Positions 34,265-43,982 of a stretch of 64,000 nt of DNA are shown here, in pieces (the first letter of the stretch is position 1; each line of letters starts with the position of its first letter). Source of the DNA: Oscarella lobularis (Eukaryota > Porifera > Homoscleromorpha > Homosclerophorida > Oscarellidae); the NCBI RefSeq assembly GCF_947507565.1, contig NC_089178.1:372001-436000 (forward strand). Direction: 5' to 3'. A program made the position numbers and the translations under genes. The notes under the pieces are model-generated. The model saw only the letters and a program-made list of their open reading frames with translations. It made no database searches and was not told where the DNA came from.

Positions 34265-37200
34265 CTACTTGATAATACCAGGGAACATTTTTTCCGCCAA
34301 GTCCTTGGCCATATCCTCAACGCTGTCCAGTTTTAGATTGAAACCAAAGCTGGACTCTTTACCAAGCAGTTTCGCCTCTATACGCCCGGAAAACTTACCA
34401 GACTTCACGACCCCAGTCTCGACATCGAACTCGATTTTCCGCACGACAGCCAGACCTTTCAAACCGAGTTTCTGTATTTGGGACGCAGCAGATGCTCCTG
34501 CCTTGTACGTCTTCTCCGTCGCTGTGAGTGCGGCGTTCGCTCCATCAAGAGATCTTTTTGTCGCGTCGAGCGTCGCCTTTGCCGTAGCGAGCGCGGCATC
34601 AGCCGTTTTCTTCGTCGCGGAGCACCCAGCGTTGTACGACTCGCAAGCGACGTCGGGCGATTTCGTGCAACAGTTGTCGACATAGGGCACCTTGTACTTG
34701 ATCTTTTTTCCGAGCACTTTCTTCTTCTTTGTCTTGAACTTCGTGCAGGGCACGCAAACTAGAAAGAAGAAATAAACGAAAGTGCAATACCATTCATTTA
34801 CCGTGCCATATATACCCTTGGAACACTTTTTCTTCTTGCAAACGCCGTCGACTTTGCGCTGAGCGGCCGTCAGATCGCTTTTGGCATCGTCGAGGTCATC
34901 CTGAGCCTTTTTAACCTTCTTTTTAGCCTTGCCAATCGCTTCCGTTGCTTCGTCAGCGCTCTCCTCGATGACGTCCTGCGCCTTCTTTTCCAACGATGTC
35001 ATCCACTCGGTCGACAGTTCGCCGGCGACGCGAAACGACGCCGCGCTCAACGATCCGTAGCTCGCCGCGACCGTAAACGTCGCCTTGAACAAAAAGAAAT
35101 TGACGCCCGACATGTAGATCGAAAATTTCTCGTCAGATATTTCCAAGTCGGCTTCGTTTTTCACGACGCCGAAAAACAAATTCGCGTAGCCCGTTATTTT
35201 CACGTTGACGCTCGACGGCGACAGGTCGGCGTGGAATCGAGGTCCTCGTTTCGTATCCTTCGCCGAGCGATAGATCTGCACGGCTCCACTAGCTATATTC
35301 AACGGATCCATGCTGACGTCAATAAGATATCGTGTTGGAAAGTCGATCTCAATCAGAGCCGTCAACTCGAAGCCCAATAGGTTCATAGTTCCGTTCAGTT
35401 TGAATCCCTTCTCTATCACTCGTCCCGGCACTTCGATTTCCTCATAAGCAAATGACGACTCGAGTCCGTCGGGGAAGCCGCTCTCTGATAGCACTTTGGG
35501 AAGATTAACGGATACCCCAAAAGCATCCAATATGTTGCCAATGCTCGCATGCTGAATGCTGCCGTAGTAATAGTTCTTATTCAAGTTTATCGTATTAATT
35601 CCGACGTAGACGGCGGCGATCACTTCCTTGCCGCTGTTTAGCTTCCCGATGCGAATTTCGCCGCCGACGGCGAACGCGGTCACGACGGCGCCCGGTGCGA
35701 CGTCGAGCGAGAGAACGCCGTTACCGAAAGCGAGCCAATCGAGTCCGAACGCCCGTTCCCACACGCCGATCATCTTCACTTCGAGTTGAAGCGTGCCGAC
35801 GGCGCTCGCGCGCAACGCGCCGCTGAAGAGAAGCGGCGGTTTGTCGATCACGAGATTGCACGCGAGACCGACGCTCGACGCCGCGCTGATTTCAAATTCC
35901 AACGCGGCTTTGGTTATCGTGACGCCGCTACCCAATGCGACGTCCGCCACGCCGGCGGACAAGGAAAAACTCTCGGCGGACTCGACCGTGCCGCTCAGTT
36001 GAAAGCTCGCTGACGCGCCGAGCGCCGCGCCGAGAAACTTGCACATGACGTCGTCGCAGCCGTCGAGACCAAAGACGGCGGCGAGAGCGATTCCCTTCGA
36101 GACGGAGATTTGACTCAGAGTGGGACCGGGCAGCGCGACGCCGTCCATGGTGCGCGTCGCCACGATAAAACCCGTCTTCATAGTCTGATCGAGCAAGGCG
36201 AGCGCGTCGACGCTGACTCCCGTTAGAGATTTCACCAAACCGCTGAACTTTGTATCAGCGAAATCGAAACCGACAGCGACATAGGTCTTTGCGTCGTACT
36301 GTTTCGTGACGGAGGAGAGCGTCACGCCGGACCAGCCCGAGACGACCGGTTCGCCGGATAGCGACATTTCGAAATCTCCTCCAATCGAAATCGATAGGGT
36401 TGGGTCGAGAATTTTGAAGCTATCTAAACCGGATTTTTTCAATTGTTTCTCCAAGGACGACGGCAAAAACGTCGCCGAAAACTGCGTCAGAATGTCGCCA
36501 ATATTCAAACTCGCGCCGCTGCCCGTCACCACGTAGCCGTCGTCACGTTCGCTTATGACGATTTCAAAATCCGTTGATCCGATCGCCCACGATCCCGTTC
36601 CTTCGACGGCGAGATCGTACGGCGACGAGAGACTCGCGTTGAAATCGAGACTCGCGTCCCGCACGCTTACGAACCCGGGTACGATGTTGAAGTCGTCTCC
36701 CAAGTCGAGACCGGCGGTGAGTCGGCGTTCGTTGACGTCGTAGGCAAATCCCGTCAGTGAGAGCTCCGTTACTTTCGGCACGCCCGGTGGAAATTTAATC
36801 GAGTTGATGTTGACGCCTTTGGGCGCGACCGAATTCAAAAAGTCGCCGAACGTGTATGAACCTTCGTCGACGACGTGAAACGATACGGAATTGGCGGCTA
36901 TTTCAATGATGAACTGAACAGGATCTTTGTCGGAGACTAGAGAAAGTTTTGCGGACAGCCACACGCCTTTGACAAACTCGTCAGTCGACTGGAAGTAATC
37001 ATTGCTCAAGCAGGAGGTAAGTTGATTTTTTATTGATTCCGTTGAATAGAGAAAATCGATGGAGGGTAGGGTGAGTGATCCAATCACTGGTATAGAACCA
37101 ATGTCAACGTTTGATACCTGAGAGACGAGATCGCTCAATTTGAACGACTTGAACGAGACGGCAAGAGACAGAGCGGACGTTCCGCCATGCCAATTATACA

Positions 37201-37963
37201 TTGCACGCATTGTGAATCCCTCCCAACCTGAAATTGACGGCGAGCCGGCAAAGCAGAGAGCGTAGTCGCCTGTCGACGAATCATAGACAGCGGAAAAAGA
37301 AGCGTCACTTAAAACGACGTCATGGAATGACGTAGGACTGAGAGGCGACCCTTCAGGGAAAAGCGTCTGACCAATGGCGGTAAAGAATCCTGACAAGTGA
37401 ATGGAGTCGCCTCCAGGCGCGCCTTTAATTGCGTACGTCGTCGCCGATACGTCGCCCTTGGTAACGGAAACGGAAACGGAGAATTTGCCCACAGTCCACG
37501 TTCCGGATAGACTATAGGAATCGAGACCGAACGTTCCGGATGTCTTCGTTATTTTGAATTCCCCGCTAACTGAACTCAGTTCGAGGAATTTCGGCACGAC
37601 GACGATTGTCTTCGTCGACGGACGCGTCGCGACGAAAAGCGAGCCCTCGCTCACATCAACGACGATTTTGTCGACGAAGAAATTGAGCGGATTGTTCTCG
37701 GCGTCGGCGACGAATTTCATGGTCGTCGCCGCGCGCGCGAACGTCGGCACGGCTTGGTAGAAGAGTTCGAGTACGTGCAGGTCGTAATCGGCGGCCGCTT
37801 GAACGGTGAGCACGTCGCCGTCCGTCGTGATCGTCGCCTCGTTCAATTGAATCGATTCGAGATAGGCATTGCCGAGAAAGTCGGTCGCCTTTTCGAGGGT
37901 TGAACTCGACCCTGTCGAAACGACGACCAATATCGTCGTGACGAGGGCGTCGACCCAAAGCAT
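34265..37963 (-). CDS. Very large secreted protein of unknown family
   Basis: An almost uninterrupted frame. The likely start at 37963 gives a signal peptide (MLWVDALVTTILVVVSTGSS); the frame also opens upstream to 38038. The body of roughly 1200 residues is rich in small, serine, threonine and hydrophobic residues in alternating beta-strand style. It holds weak internal repeats, for example GSPSISGWEGFTM and GEPVVSGWSGVTL, each about 30 residues after an acidic serine segment. A second block has STEWMTSLEKKAQDVIEESA, a charged helical stretch, then a cysteine-lysine segment (VCKKKKCSKG, CVPCTKF, NCCTKSPDVACESYNAGC), another alanine-rich helix (TADAALATAKATLDATK) and a final beta segment ending MFPGIIK. 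A 57-base in-frame intron (34759-34815) may interrupt it. The protein is probably extracellular, perhaps matrix or lipid-binding; no named domain was recognised. Confidence 0.8.
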   Translation of the reverse strand: MLWVDALVTTILVVVSTGSSSTLEKATDFLGNAYLESIQLNEATITTDGDVLTVQAAADYDLHVLELFYQAVPTFARAATTMKFVADAENNPLNFFVDKIVVDVSEGSLFVATRPSTKTIVVVPKFLELSSVSGEFKITKTSGTFGLDSYSLSGTWTVGKFSVSVSVTKGDVSATTYAIKGAPGGDSIHLSGFFTAIGQTLFPEGSPLSPTSFHDVVLSDASFSAVYDSSTGDYALCFAGSPSISGWEGFTMRAMYNWHGGTSALSLAVSFKSFKLSDLVSQVSNVDIGSIPVIGSLTLPSIDFLYSTESIKNQLTSCLSNDYFQSTDEFVKGVWLSAKLSLVSDKDPVQFIIEIAANSVSFHVVDEGSYTFGDFLNSVAPKGVNINSIKFPPGVPKVTELSLTGFAYDVNERRLTAGLDLGDDFNIVPGFVSVRDASLDFNASLSSPYDLAVEGTGSWAIGSTDFEIVISERDDGYVVTGSGASLNIGDILTQFSATFLPSSLEKQLKKSGLDSFKILDPTLSISIGGDFEMSLSGEPVVSGWSGVTLSSVTKQYDAKTYVAVGFDFADTKFSGLVKSLTGVSVDALALLDQTMKTGFIVATRTMDGVALPGPTLSQISVSKGIALAAVFGLDGCDDVMCKFLGAALGASASFQLSGTVESAESFSLSAGVADVALGSGVTITKAALEFEISAASSVGLACNLVIDKPPLLFSGALRASAVGTLQLEVKMIGVWERAFGLDWLAFGNGVLSLDVAPGAVVTAFAVGGEIRIGKLNSGKEVIAAVYVGINTINLNKNYYYGSIQHASIGNILDAFGVSVNLPKVLSESGFPDGLESSFAYEEIEVPGRVIEKGFKLNGTMNLLGFELTALIEIDFPTRYLIDVSMDPLNIASGAVQIYRSAKDTKRGPRFHADLSPSSVNVKITGYANLFFGVVKNEADLEISDEKFSIYMSGVNFFLFKATFTVAASYGSLSAASFRVAGELSTEWMTSLEKKAQDVIEESADEATEAIGKAKKKVKKAQDDLDDAKSDLTAAQRKVDGVCKKKKCSKGIYGTVNEWYCTFVYFFFLVCVPCTKFKTKKKKVLGKKIKYKVPYVDNCCTKSPDVACESYNAGCSATKKTADAALATAKATLDATKRSLDGANAALTATEKTYKAGASAASQIQKLGLKGLAVVRKIEFDVETGVVKSGKFSGRIEAKLLGKESSFGFNLKLDSVEDMAKDLAEKMFPGIIK

Positions 37964-38328
37964 GACCGATACGTAAACGTTATAGACAATGGTGTGACAG
38001 TCTTGTCTACTTGTACGCGTAGGCACACTCACGTGCAATGATTCATTGGCTCCTATCCCGGAAGAGGTGCATTATTATGTATTTGTCTCCAAAGAAGTAT
38101 GAACGATTTCGCAGTTGAGCTTCCTCAAATTTAGCATTCCTTTTTCTGCTCCCCATGAGGTGCGTTCACGCCTGCTAACCGCAGACTCTTCGACCGGTGT
38201 TTTAGCAGAACTTGACGGCTGAATCGCACACCGAACGCTTTCTGTGCTACGTACTGCGTAGAACAATTTTTTGTTTTCGAGCCGTTTGCGCATGCGCAAG
38301 AAAGCCGTTTTCGCAACACCGAAGCCGA

Positions 38329-39383
38329 ATGAGTCGTTTTTACGTCCAAAACGCCGTTGTCGGATTTGACGAAGACTCGCAGCATGAATTCAAAGGCCAT
38401 CGATCGATCTGTGTTGAAGACTTGGGCCCGTGGGCATTTTGCGACGCGCAGCAGAAGCACAGAAGCAAACGAGCGGCTTCCAGGTGACTAGAACACCTGG
38501 CAACAGCGTAGAAATTTACTTCGAATCTGTTTCGTTTGATCGCAGAGCTTTGAATAGTTTTCTCAACACCGGAAAAGGAGGAACAATTTACCTCGGTATT
38601 GGTGATGATGGACGAGTTTTTGGGCATCCGCTTACTCTCTACCAAGTACACCAACGCATACGTAATATTCAGTGTAATAGCCATGGCTTCGTCTTCATAA
38701 GAGGGATCATGTTGTGACGGCTGTCAACGATTTGCTTGAAGACAGATACTCGCCACCAGTGAAATCGAGTCAGTACAAGGTGATATAAGCACATTGGAAG
38801 TGTAGAACGATTTTGATTCTGCTGCTTTGTAGGTCGATTTTGTTCCCGTTCTGTTGCACGAGTTCTGGGAGAATTGTCCTCAAGAGTTGGTTTATTCTCC
38901 TTACTTCCTTCTTTCGAGTTAGAGCACGAACTTTCAGGTCCGAGACGTATGACGCTAGAACTCGGAGACGCAGTCATTTGCTCAGAACGCACGAATTGTG
39001 CTGGTGCGAACGAGACAAGCTTGCCCGAAAGGCTAATGTACGAAGAAAGGACGTGGGTGGGACCAACAGTCGCTGAGTTGCTTCTCTCTTTAGGGTCTTT
39101 GTTGTGGGCTCTATGTCATTGAAATAACAATATTTCCATTTTCTCCAAATGGCGAAGGATCAAAAGAAACGAGCTTTCAGAGATCCGTGCCTCTTCTCTA
39201 TGAGGATGAAGAGGGAAGAGCATACTTTCGCATGCAAGCCAGCTCGCGTCGAGTAAGATTGCCCTGCAGCATAAAAATATGTAAATCAGCTGCTTTTTTG
39301 TTGGGCAGGTGTCCATCCAAGATATTATTGATTTGACGGAAAGACAAGCCCAAGAATATTTTGAACCAGAAGTACTGAAGTAA
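38329..39383 (+). CDS. Schlafen-like (SLFNL1-type) protein with AlbA_2 fold
   Basis: Schlafen-core/AlbA_2 proteins include nucleic-acid-binding enzymes; SLFNL1-type members are short. Exons in order: 38329-38429 (MSRFYVQNAVVGFDEDSQHE, FKGHRSICVEDLGP); 38507 to about 38655 (VEIYFESVSFDRRALNSFLN, then KGGTIYLGIGDDGRVFGHP, the Schlafen core signature); from about 38703 (RDHVVTAVNDLLEDRYSPP); from about 38833 (VDFVPVLLHEFWENCPQEL); an uncertain middle; from about 39094 (GLCCGLYVIEITIFPFSPNG, VPLLYEDEEGRAYFRMQAS); and 39310 to TAA at 39381 (VSIQDIIDLTERQAQEYFEP). This follows the SLFNL1 order from acidic motif through FVPVL to the YEDEEGRAYFR strand pair. The exon around 38875-39070 is not resolved. 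An apparent frame change at 38430 is explained by a 77-base intron. Confidence 0.72.
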
Positions 39384-39808
39384 GAAGAGTTGATAAAACG
39401 ACGCATCCTCCTCCCTAGCACTGATTTCCCAAAGGCTATCCAAGATACTTTCTAATCTTCAAAGCTCTCTCGGTTGATTTTCAGAAAAAAAACTCGTCTT
39501 CTTCCTTTTCTTTTTCGAAAGTTCTAATCTCTGGTTCTATGATGCAGTGTGACGTATTTCCCCTCCTACGCTCGAGATCTCGTGACCATGTAAATAGGCA
39601 CCGCGCGCGAGAGAGGCCTCGTATACCGGTGCAGTGGGCGTGCGTTCCTCGCAACGCTGAAATCAACCGACTCGTCGCTCGTAAGTAGACCGCGCGACTC
39701 GACGCAGTCGCTCATTTCTTCTCGTTCGTTCACCGAATGACCCGGTCGCGCGTGCGCTCCGTTTTAGCCGAGACAAGCACGCGACGTCGTGTGAACAGCC
39801 CCAGCAGG

Positions 39809-42017
39809 ATGGATACTAAACGAAAACTGAGCTCGACGAGCGACGGCGACGCGCTGATGGAACAGTAAGGGCTTCTTCCCCTCCTTTTCCCCATTCGCGT
39901 CACGTGTCGGCGTTGGCTTCGAACACCGCCCCCTTTGCTTAGTCCGTCTATCTCGCGCATTCTGACTCGATTCGTTGTTTCTTTTGCAGGGAAGAGGACG
40001 TGCCGCGCAAAAAGTCGCGGGTGAGTTCTAATGCTCTCGTGCTTCCCGCGTTTTCCGTCTCACATGGGGTCCCGTGAAGACCACGGGAGCCCGGCACGAT
40101 CACGAGACGTTTCTCGATCGTTTTCGCACCCGACTGACGTGCTTCGTAGTCGATTTCCGACTGCGAACGAGCGCGGAAGTGTTTTGCAGAATTTGCACCG
40201 CCCCTTTGCGAGAGGGTCCAAAGGGGGTGGTGTCAAAAGGCGCTAATTAATGGCGTTGATGGGAACCTATTGATTTAGAATTATCTCGATTCGCACAAGT
40301 CCATCGAGAAGAAGAGGCGCGACCGAATTAATAACAGCCTCACAACAATCAAAGAGCTCGTTCCCGATTGCAAACAATATGTACGAACAAACGCTCGTGA
40401 TTGGGCGGGGTTTCGCGACGCTAATTGGCTTGCGCTTTTCGCCAGGGAACGAAGAAGCTCGACAAGGCCGAAATACTCGAGATGTGCATCGACTATCTAC
40501 GACGACTTCAAGCTCATTTCGCTCAGCATGGCGGTACGTGAAGGAGACCCTCGCAACCACGCCCCTATTGACTTCCCTTATGGGGCGGTACTCACTTTGA
40601 CAATTGATTGACGCCTCCTTTTTTTTCAGGTGAAGCGCTGGCCACGAGTCCGCGCGACTTTGCGGCGGAAATATCCTCGTGGGTGCTCCAACATAAGCAA
40701 CAGCACACCGAACTGGACTCGTTTATCCAAGCCCTGCTTCTCTATCTCTCGACATATGGCTCTGTAGTAGCTCAGCGTCAGCAGCAGCAGCAGATCTACG
40801 TGTCCGGCCAAACTCATCAAGCGACTGATCTCCTGTCACCTATCGCCGCCAATCTGTCAGGCATGACAATCATGACGTCATCATCAGTAGATCCACCTCA
40901 CTGCGTGGCAAGCTTTCCGCCGCCCTATCACGGCATTCGAGGCCTCGACACCCATCATCAGACGCCCCAAGTCCATCGTCCGCCCACGTCGTCGGCCCAG
41001 CAACGATTTGGCGACGATCCTCAAATGCAGGATCTGTGGCGCACCCAGGCCATGATGCAGCACATGCAACAGCAGCAACAGCAACAGCAAGGCTTTCATT
41101 CGCAGACGGGAACGGATCACGATCCTCCCCCGCTTGTCCAACCGCCTCCTGACAGTATCTCAGCTCAGGACGTCGCCAAGGCAACCGCCACTCAGCCTCT
41201 TCACCATCTCGTCATGCAGCAACCAGGAGGAGCTCATCAAGCTCCTTACTCGCAGATGATTGTTCTTCAACAGCAGCAGGCGCCGCAACCGCAGGCTTCG
41301 ACGCGTCCTCTCCATCACCCGTCGGCAACAGCGGGCGAGGAAGCCAATCATCAGATACAGCAGTTCCTCGACGCCTACACCAAAAGCTCAGCAACGCCAA
41401 TATTAAACAGAGGTGGAGCCAGCGGCGAAGTTCAAATGATCAACGCTCAGGACATCGTTCACCATCAAATTCAACAGCAAATGAGAATGGCCCAGCATCC
41501 GTCGCCTCCGCCGTCACAGCAACAGCAGTCACAGCAGTCGCAGCAGCCACCGTCGTCGCAACAACCTCCCATTTCCCAAGCGGTCAGTCTTGTCAAAACC
41601 GACGAGCAGAACGTGCAGTCCAAGACCCCGCTTCCGGGAACGGAGACGCTCGTCATGGGCATAGCGCCTCAAGCGCCTGCCACGTCTCTGACCGAAGAGC
41701 TGCTCGATTCGGGCACGTCGGTGGCGGCTCAGTCTGAAACGACCAACGTTTCCGATATAGTCGAAAGCGAGAGTTGGGGTGCTACTCAAGTTGCCATGGA
41801 AACGACGGTCGCGGATACGTCGTGGAAGATGGAGGACGAGGCGGAGAGAGCGAAAGACGAGTCGACGGAAGGGGAAAAGAAAAGCGACGAGCAGTCGGCC
41901 AGCACGCTTCTCATGTTGGCCAGTGGGGAGAAGAAAGAGGAGCAGGAAACCTCGTCTTCTCCTCCTCCTGCTGCTGCTGCTGCTGTGGCCGCTGAAGACG
42001 ATCCTAGCGAGTCTTGA
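39809..42017 (+). CDS. bHLH transcription factor (HES/HEY/DEC-like) with Q-rich tail
   Basis: Five exons: 39809-39864, 39990-40020, 40279-40380, 40446-40533 and 40630-42017, giving 554 residues. The basic region and helix 1 read SHKSIEKKRRDRINNSL, then TIKELVPDC. The loop and helix 2 read GTKKLDKAEILEMCIDYLRR. The EKKRRDRIN core groups it with the HES/HEY/DEC (bHLH-Orange) class, but the basic region lacks the proline of HES and the glycine of HEY, having serine there. FAAEISSWVLQHKQQHTELD after helix 2 may be a diverged Orange domain. The remaining 400 residues are low complexity, rich in glutamine, proline and serine (QQQQQQQ near 41065-41095), typical of a transactivation region, with an acidic C-terminus. 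No WRPW tail. Expected to bind E-box or N-box DNA as a dimer and probably to repress transcription. Confidence 0.85.
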
Positions 42018-42234
42018 TGATCTAAACGATAGCCGGTCTCAGTGATTTTTTTTTGTATGTGTATCTGGTTTTTATACAAATTGGCGCTGTAAGTGTATTT
42101 TTTCTTACCTGCTTTTGTCATTTGCTGCAGTTTTGGATCAGTTATTTTTGTTGAGTAAGACGCTACTGCAAATGTAGTTGTTCGCGGTGCACGCGAGAAT
42201 CACATGACTTCTCCGTCTAACGGAAGCGGAAAGA

Positions 42235-43695
42235 ATGCCGAGCGTTTCTTTCCTTTTCCTTCTCGTTCTCTCTTCCTGCGCGGTCATTCCGAACTCTTCA
42301 AACGCCGCAAGCGACTACTACGTTGCCGCGGTTGCAGAGCACGATCCAATTCTCGCCGAATTCCCCATCGATCCGAACGACCTGGCGAATTTATCGTCAG
42401 CTCTCCGAATCATGATGCTCAACGTCGACAAATACGAGCAATACATGACGCAAGCGAACGCGAGCGGCGCCCAAATCATCGTAGTGCCGGAAGACGGCAT
42501 GCTGGGCGGCCAAGAGTCTCTCGCCTACATGCAAAACCTCCCCACACGAGACGAAATCCCCCAGCGAAACTTCGTCCCCTGCGACGATCTCGACACGTTC
42601 GCCAACGAGCCCGTGCTTCGCAGGCTGAGTTGCCTCGCGAGACGTTTTTCCATGGCGCTCGTCGTCAATTTGGGCGACGTTCAGCCGTGTCAACCACTCG
42701 TCGACGATCGGTGTCCGCGTACGGGACTTTCCTTTTATAACACCGACGTCGTTTTTGATACGGACGGAAAACTGCTCGCGAAGTATCACAAGCGGCATCT
42801 CTATACGGGAGAGAAGCCGTTTGTTCCGGCTAAAACTGTCGACTACGCTATCTTTGAGACGTCGTTTGGCGTCAAATTCGGCGTTTTTACTTGCTTTGAT
42901 ATCTTGTTTGAGAAACCGGCTCATTTGCTCGTCACTCAGTACGGCGTTAGAAACATTGCTTTTCCTACGGCTTGGGTCAACGAGTTTCCTTATTTGGTCA
43001 GTACTGAAGTGCAGCAGGCCTATTCGAGAAGTATGGGCGTCAATCTTCTGGCTGCCAATATTCACGTTCCTAGCTTTGCGGGAACGGGGTCGGGAATCTA
43101 TTCAAAGGGACGCGTCTTAGCGGAATTTATGAACTTTCAAAACGAAACCAAAGTACTGATAGCCAGGGTTCCCGTGAATCCAGATAACAATGCATCTCTA
43201 ATGTCACACTATGACGACGACGAGTACTACGACGAATACGAGGATGGCATATCAGGCAATCATCCCGCATTCATTTATAAGCCGTTTTATGGAAACGAGG
43301 GAAACGTAGACGTGTGCTATGAGAACCTGTGCTGTCATCTTAAATTTTCGCGAAGCGCGAGAGACGACGAGTTATACGCACTGGGGGCCTTTAGCGGATT
43401 CAATACCAGCGAACCAGAGAAATATAAAATGCAGGTATGCACTCTGCTCAAGTGCACTGGCACGCACCCATCATCATGCGGTCAACAAGTTTTCACAGCC
43501 GCTACGCCGTTTGAGTCTCTTATAGTCAGTGGAACGTTTTCTGAGTCTACATTTATCTATCCTATGTTCATGACGGGTAACCGACACCTGGTCAATCCGC
43601 AGAATCTTCACCTGGAAAAAGGCTCTATGGCATATATTGGTGACAGTGTACCAGTCCTTACAGCTACACTCTATGGCCGAATCTTCACTGAATAA
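42235..43695 (+). CDS. Vanin/biotinidase-family amidohydrolase, copy 1
   Basis: 486 residues, one exon. Vanins (pantetheinase) and biotinidase are secreted members of the nitrilase superfamily that cleave amide-linked cofactors. The signal peptide is MPSVSFLFLLVLSSCAVIPN. The catalytic triad is visible: glutamate in IIVVPEDGMLGG, lysine in KYHKRHLYTGE and cysteine in GVFTCFDILFEKPA. The conserved NIAFPTAWVNEFPYL follows, then the family's extra C-terminal beta domain with several cysteines (CYENLCCHLKFS, QVCTLLKCTGTHPSSC). An acidic DDDEYYDEYEDG insert precedes that domain. The C-terminus (TLYGRIFTE) has no hydrophobic GPI signal, so the protein is probably freely secreted. The upstream ATG in ATCACATGACTTCTCC is out of frame here. 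Confidence 0.93.
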   Translation: MPSVSFLFLLVLSSCAVIPNSSNAASDYYVAAVAEHDPILAEFPIDPNDLANLSSALRIMMLNVDKYEQYMTQANASGAQIIVVPEDGMLGGQESLAYMQNLPTRDEIPQRNFVPCDDLDTFANEPVLRRLSCLARRFSMALVVNLGDVQPCQPLVDDRCPRTGLSFYNTDVVFDTDGKLLAKYHKRHLYTGEKPFVPAKTVDYAIFETSFGVKFGVFTCFDILFEKPAHLLVTQYGVRNIAFPTAWVNEFPYLVSTEVQQAYSRSMGVNLLAANIHVPSFAGTGSGIYSKGRVLAEFMNFQNETKVLIARVPVNPDNNASLMSHYDDDEYYDEYEDGISGNHPAFIYKPFYGNEGNVDVCYENLCCHLKFSRSARDDELYALGAFSGFNTSEPEKYKMQVCTLLKCTGTHPSSCGQQVFTAATPFESLIVSGTFSESTFIYPMFMTGNRHLVNPQNLHLEKGSMAYIGDSVPVLTATLYGRIFTE

Positions 43696-43982
43696 TTTAG
43701 AGACTAAATACTATCATTAGTGAGAATTCTGTGTTTCACAGTCACGTTTGCGTGATCACTATGTAAATGAGCTGGTTTCTCAAATTCAATGTTGTAAATT
43801 AGGTCTGGTCATAGCATGCTACTAAACTTGTTGCTTGGAGCTCTCCGAGAAATCCGGGAAGAAAATTAAGAACTGCGAGGCTTACCTCGTTGGGAGTTTT
43901 CATCCTGTAGTTGTGCGTAATTATAGGGGTCTGGTTGTGCGCGGAGAATCACATGACTTCGCCGTCTAACGGAAGCGGAAGA

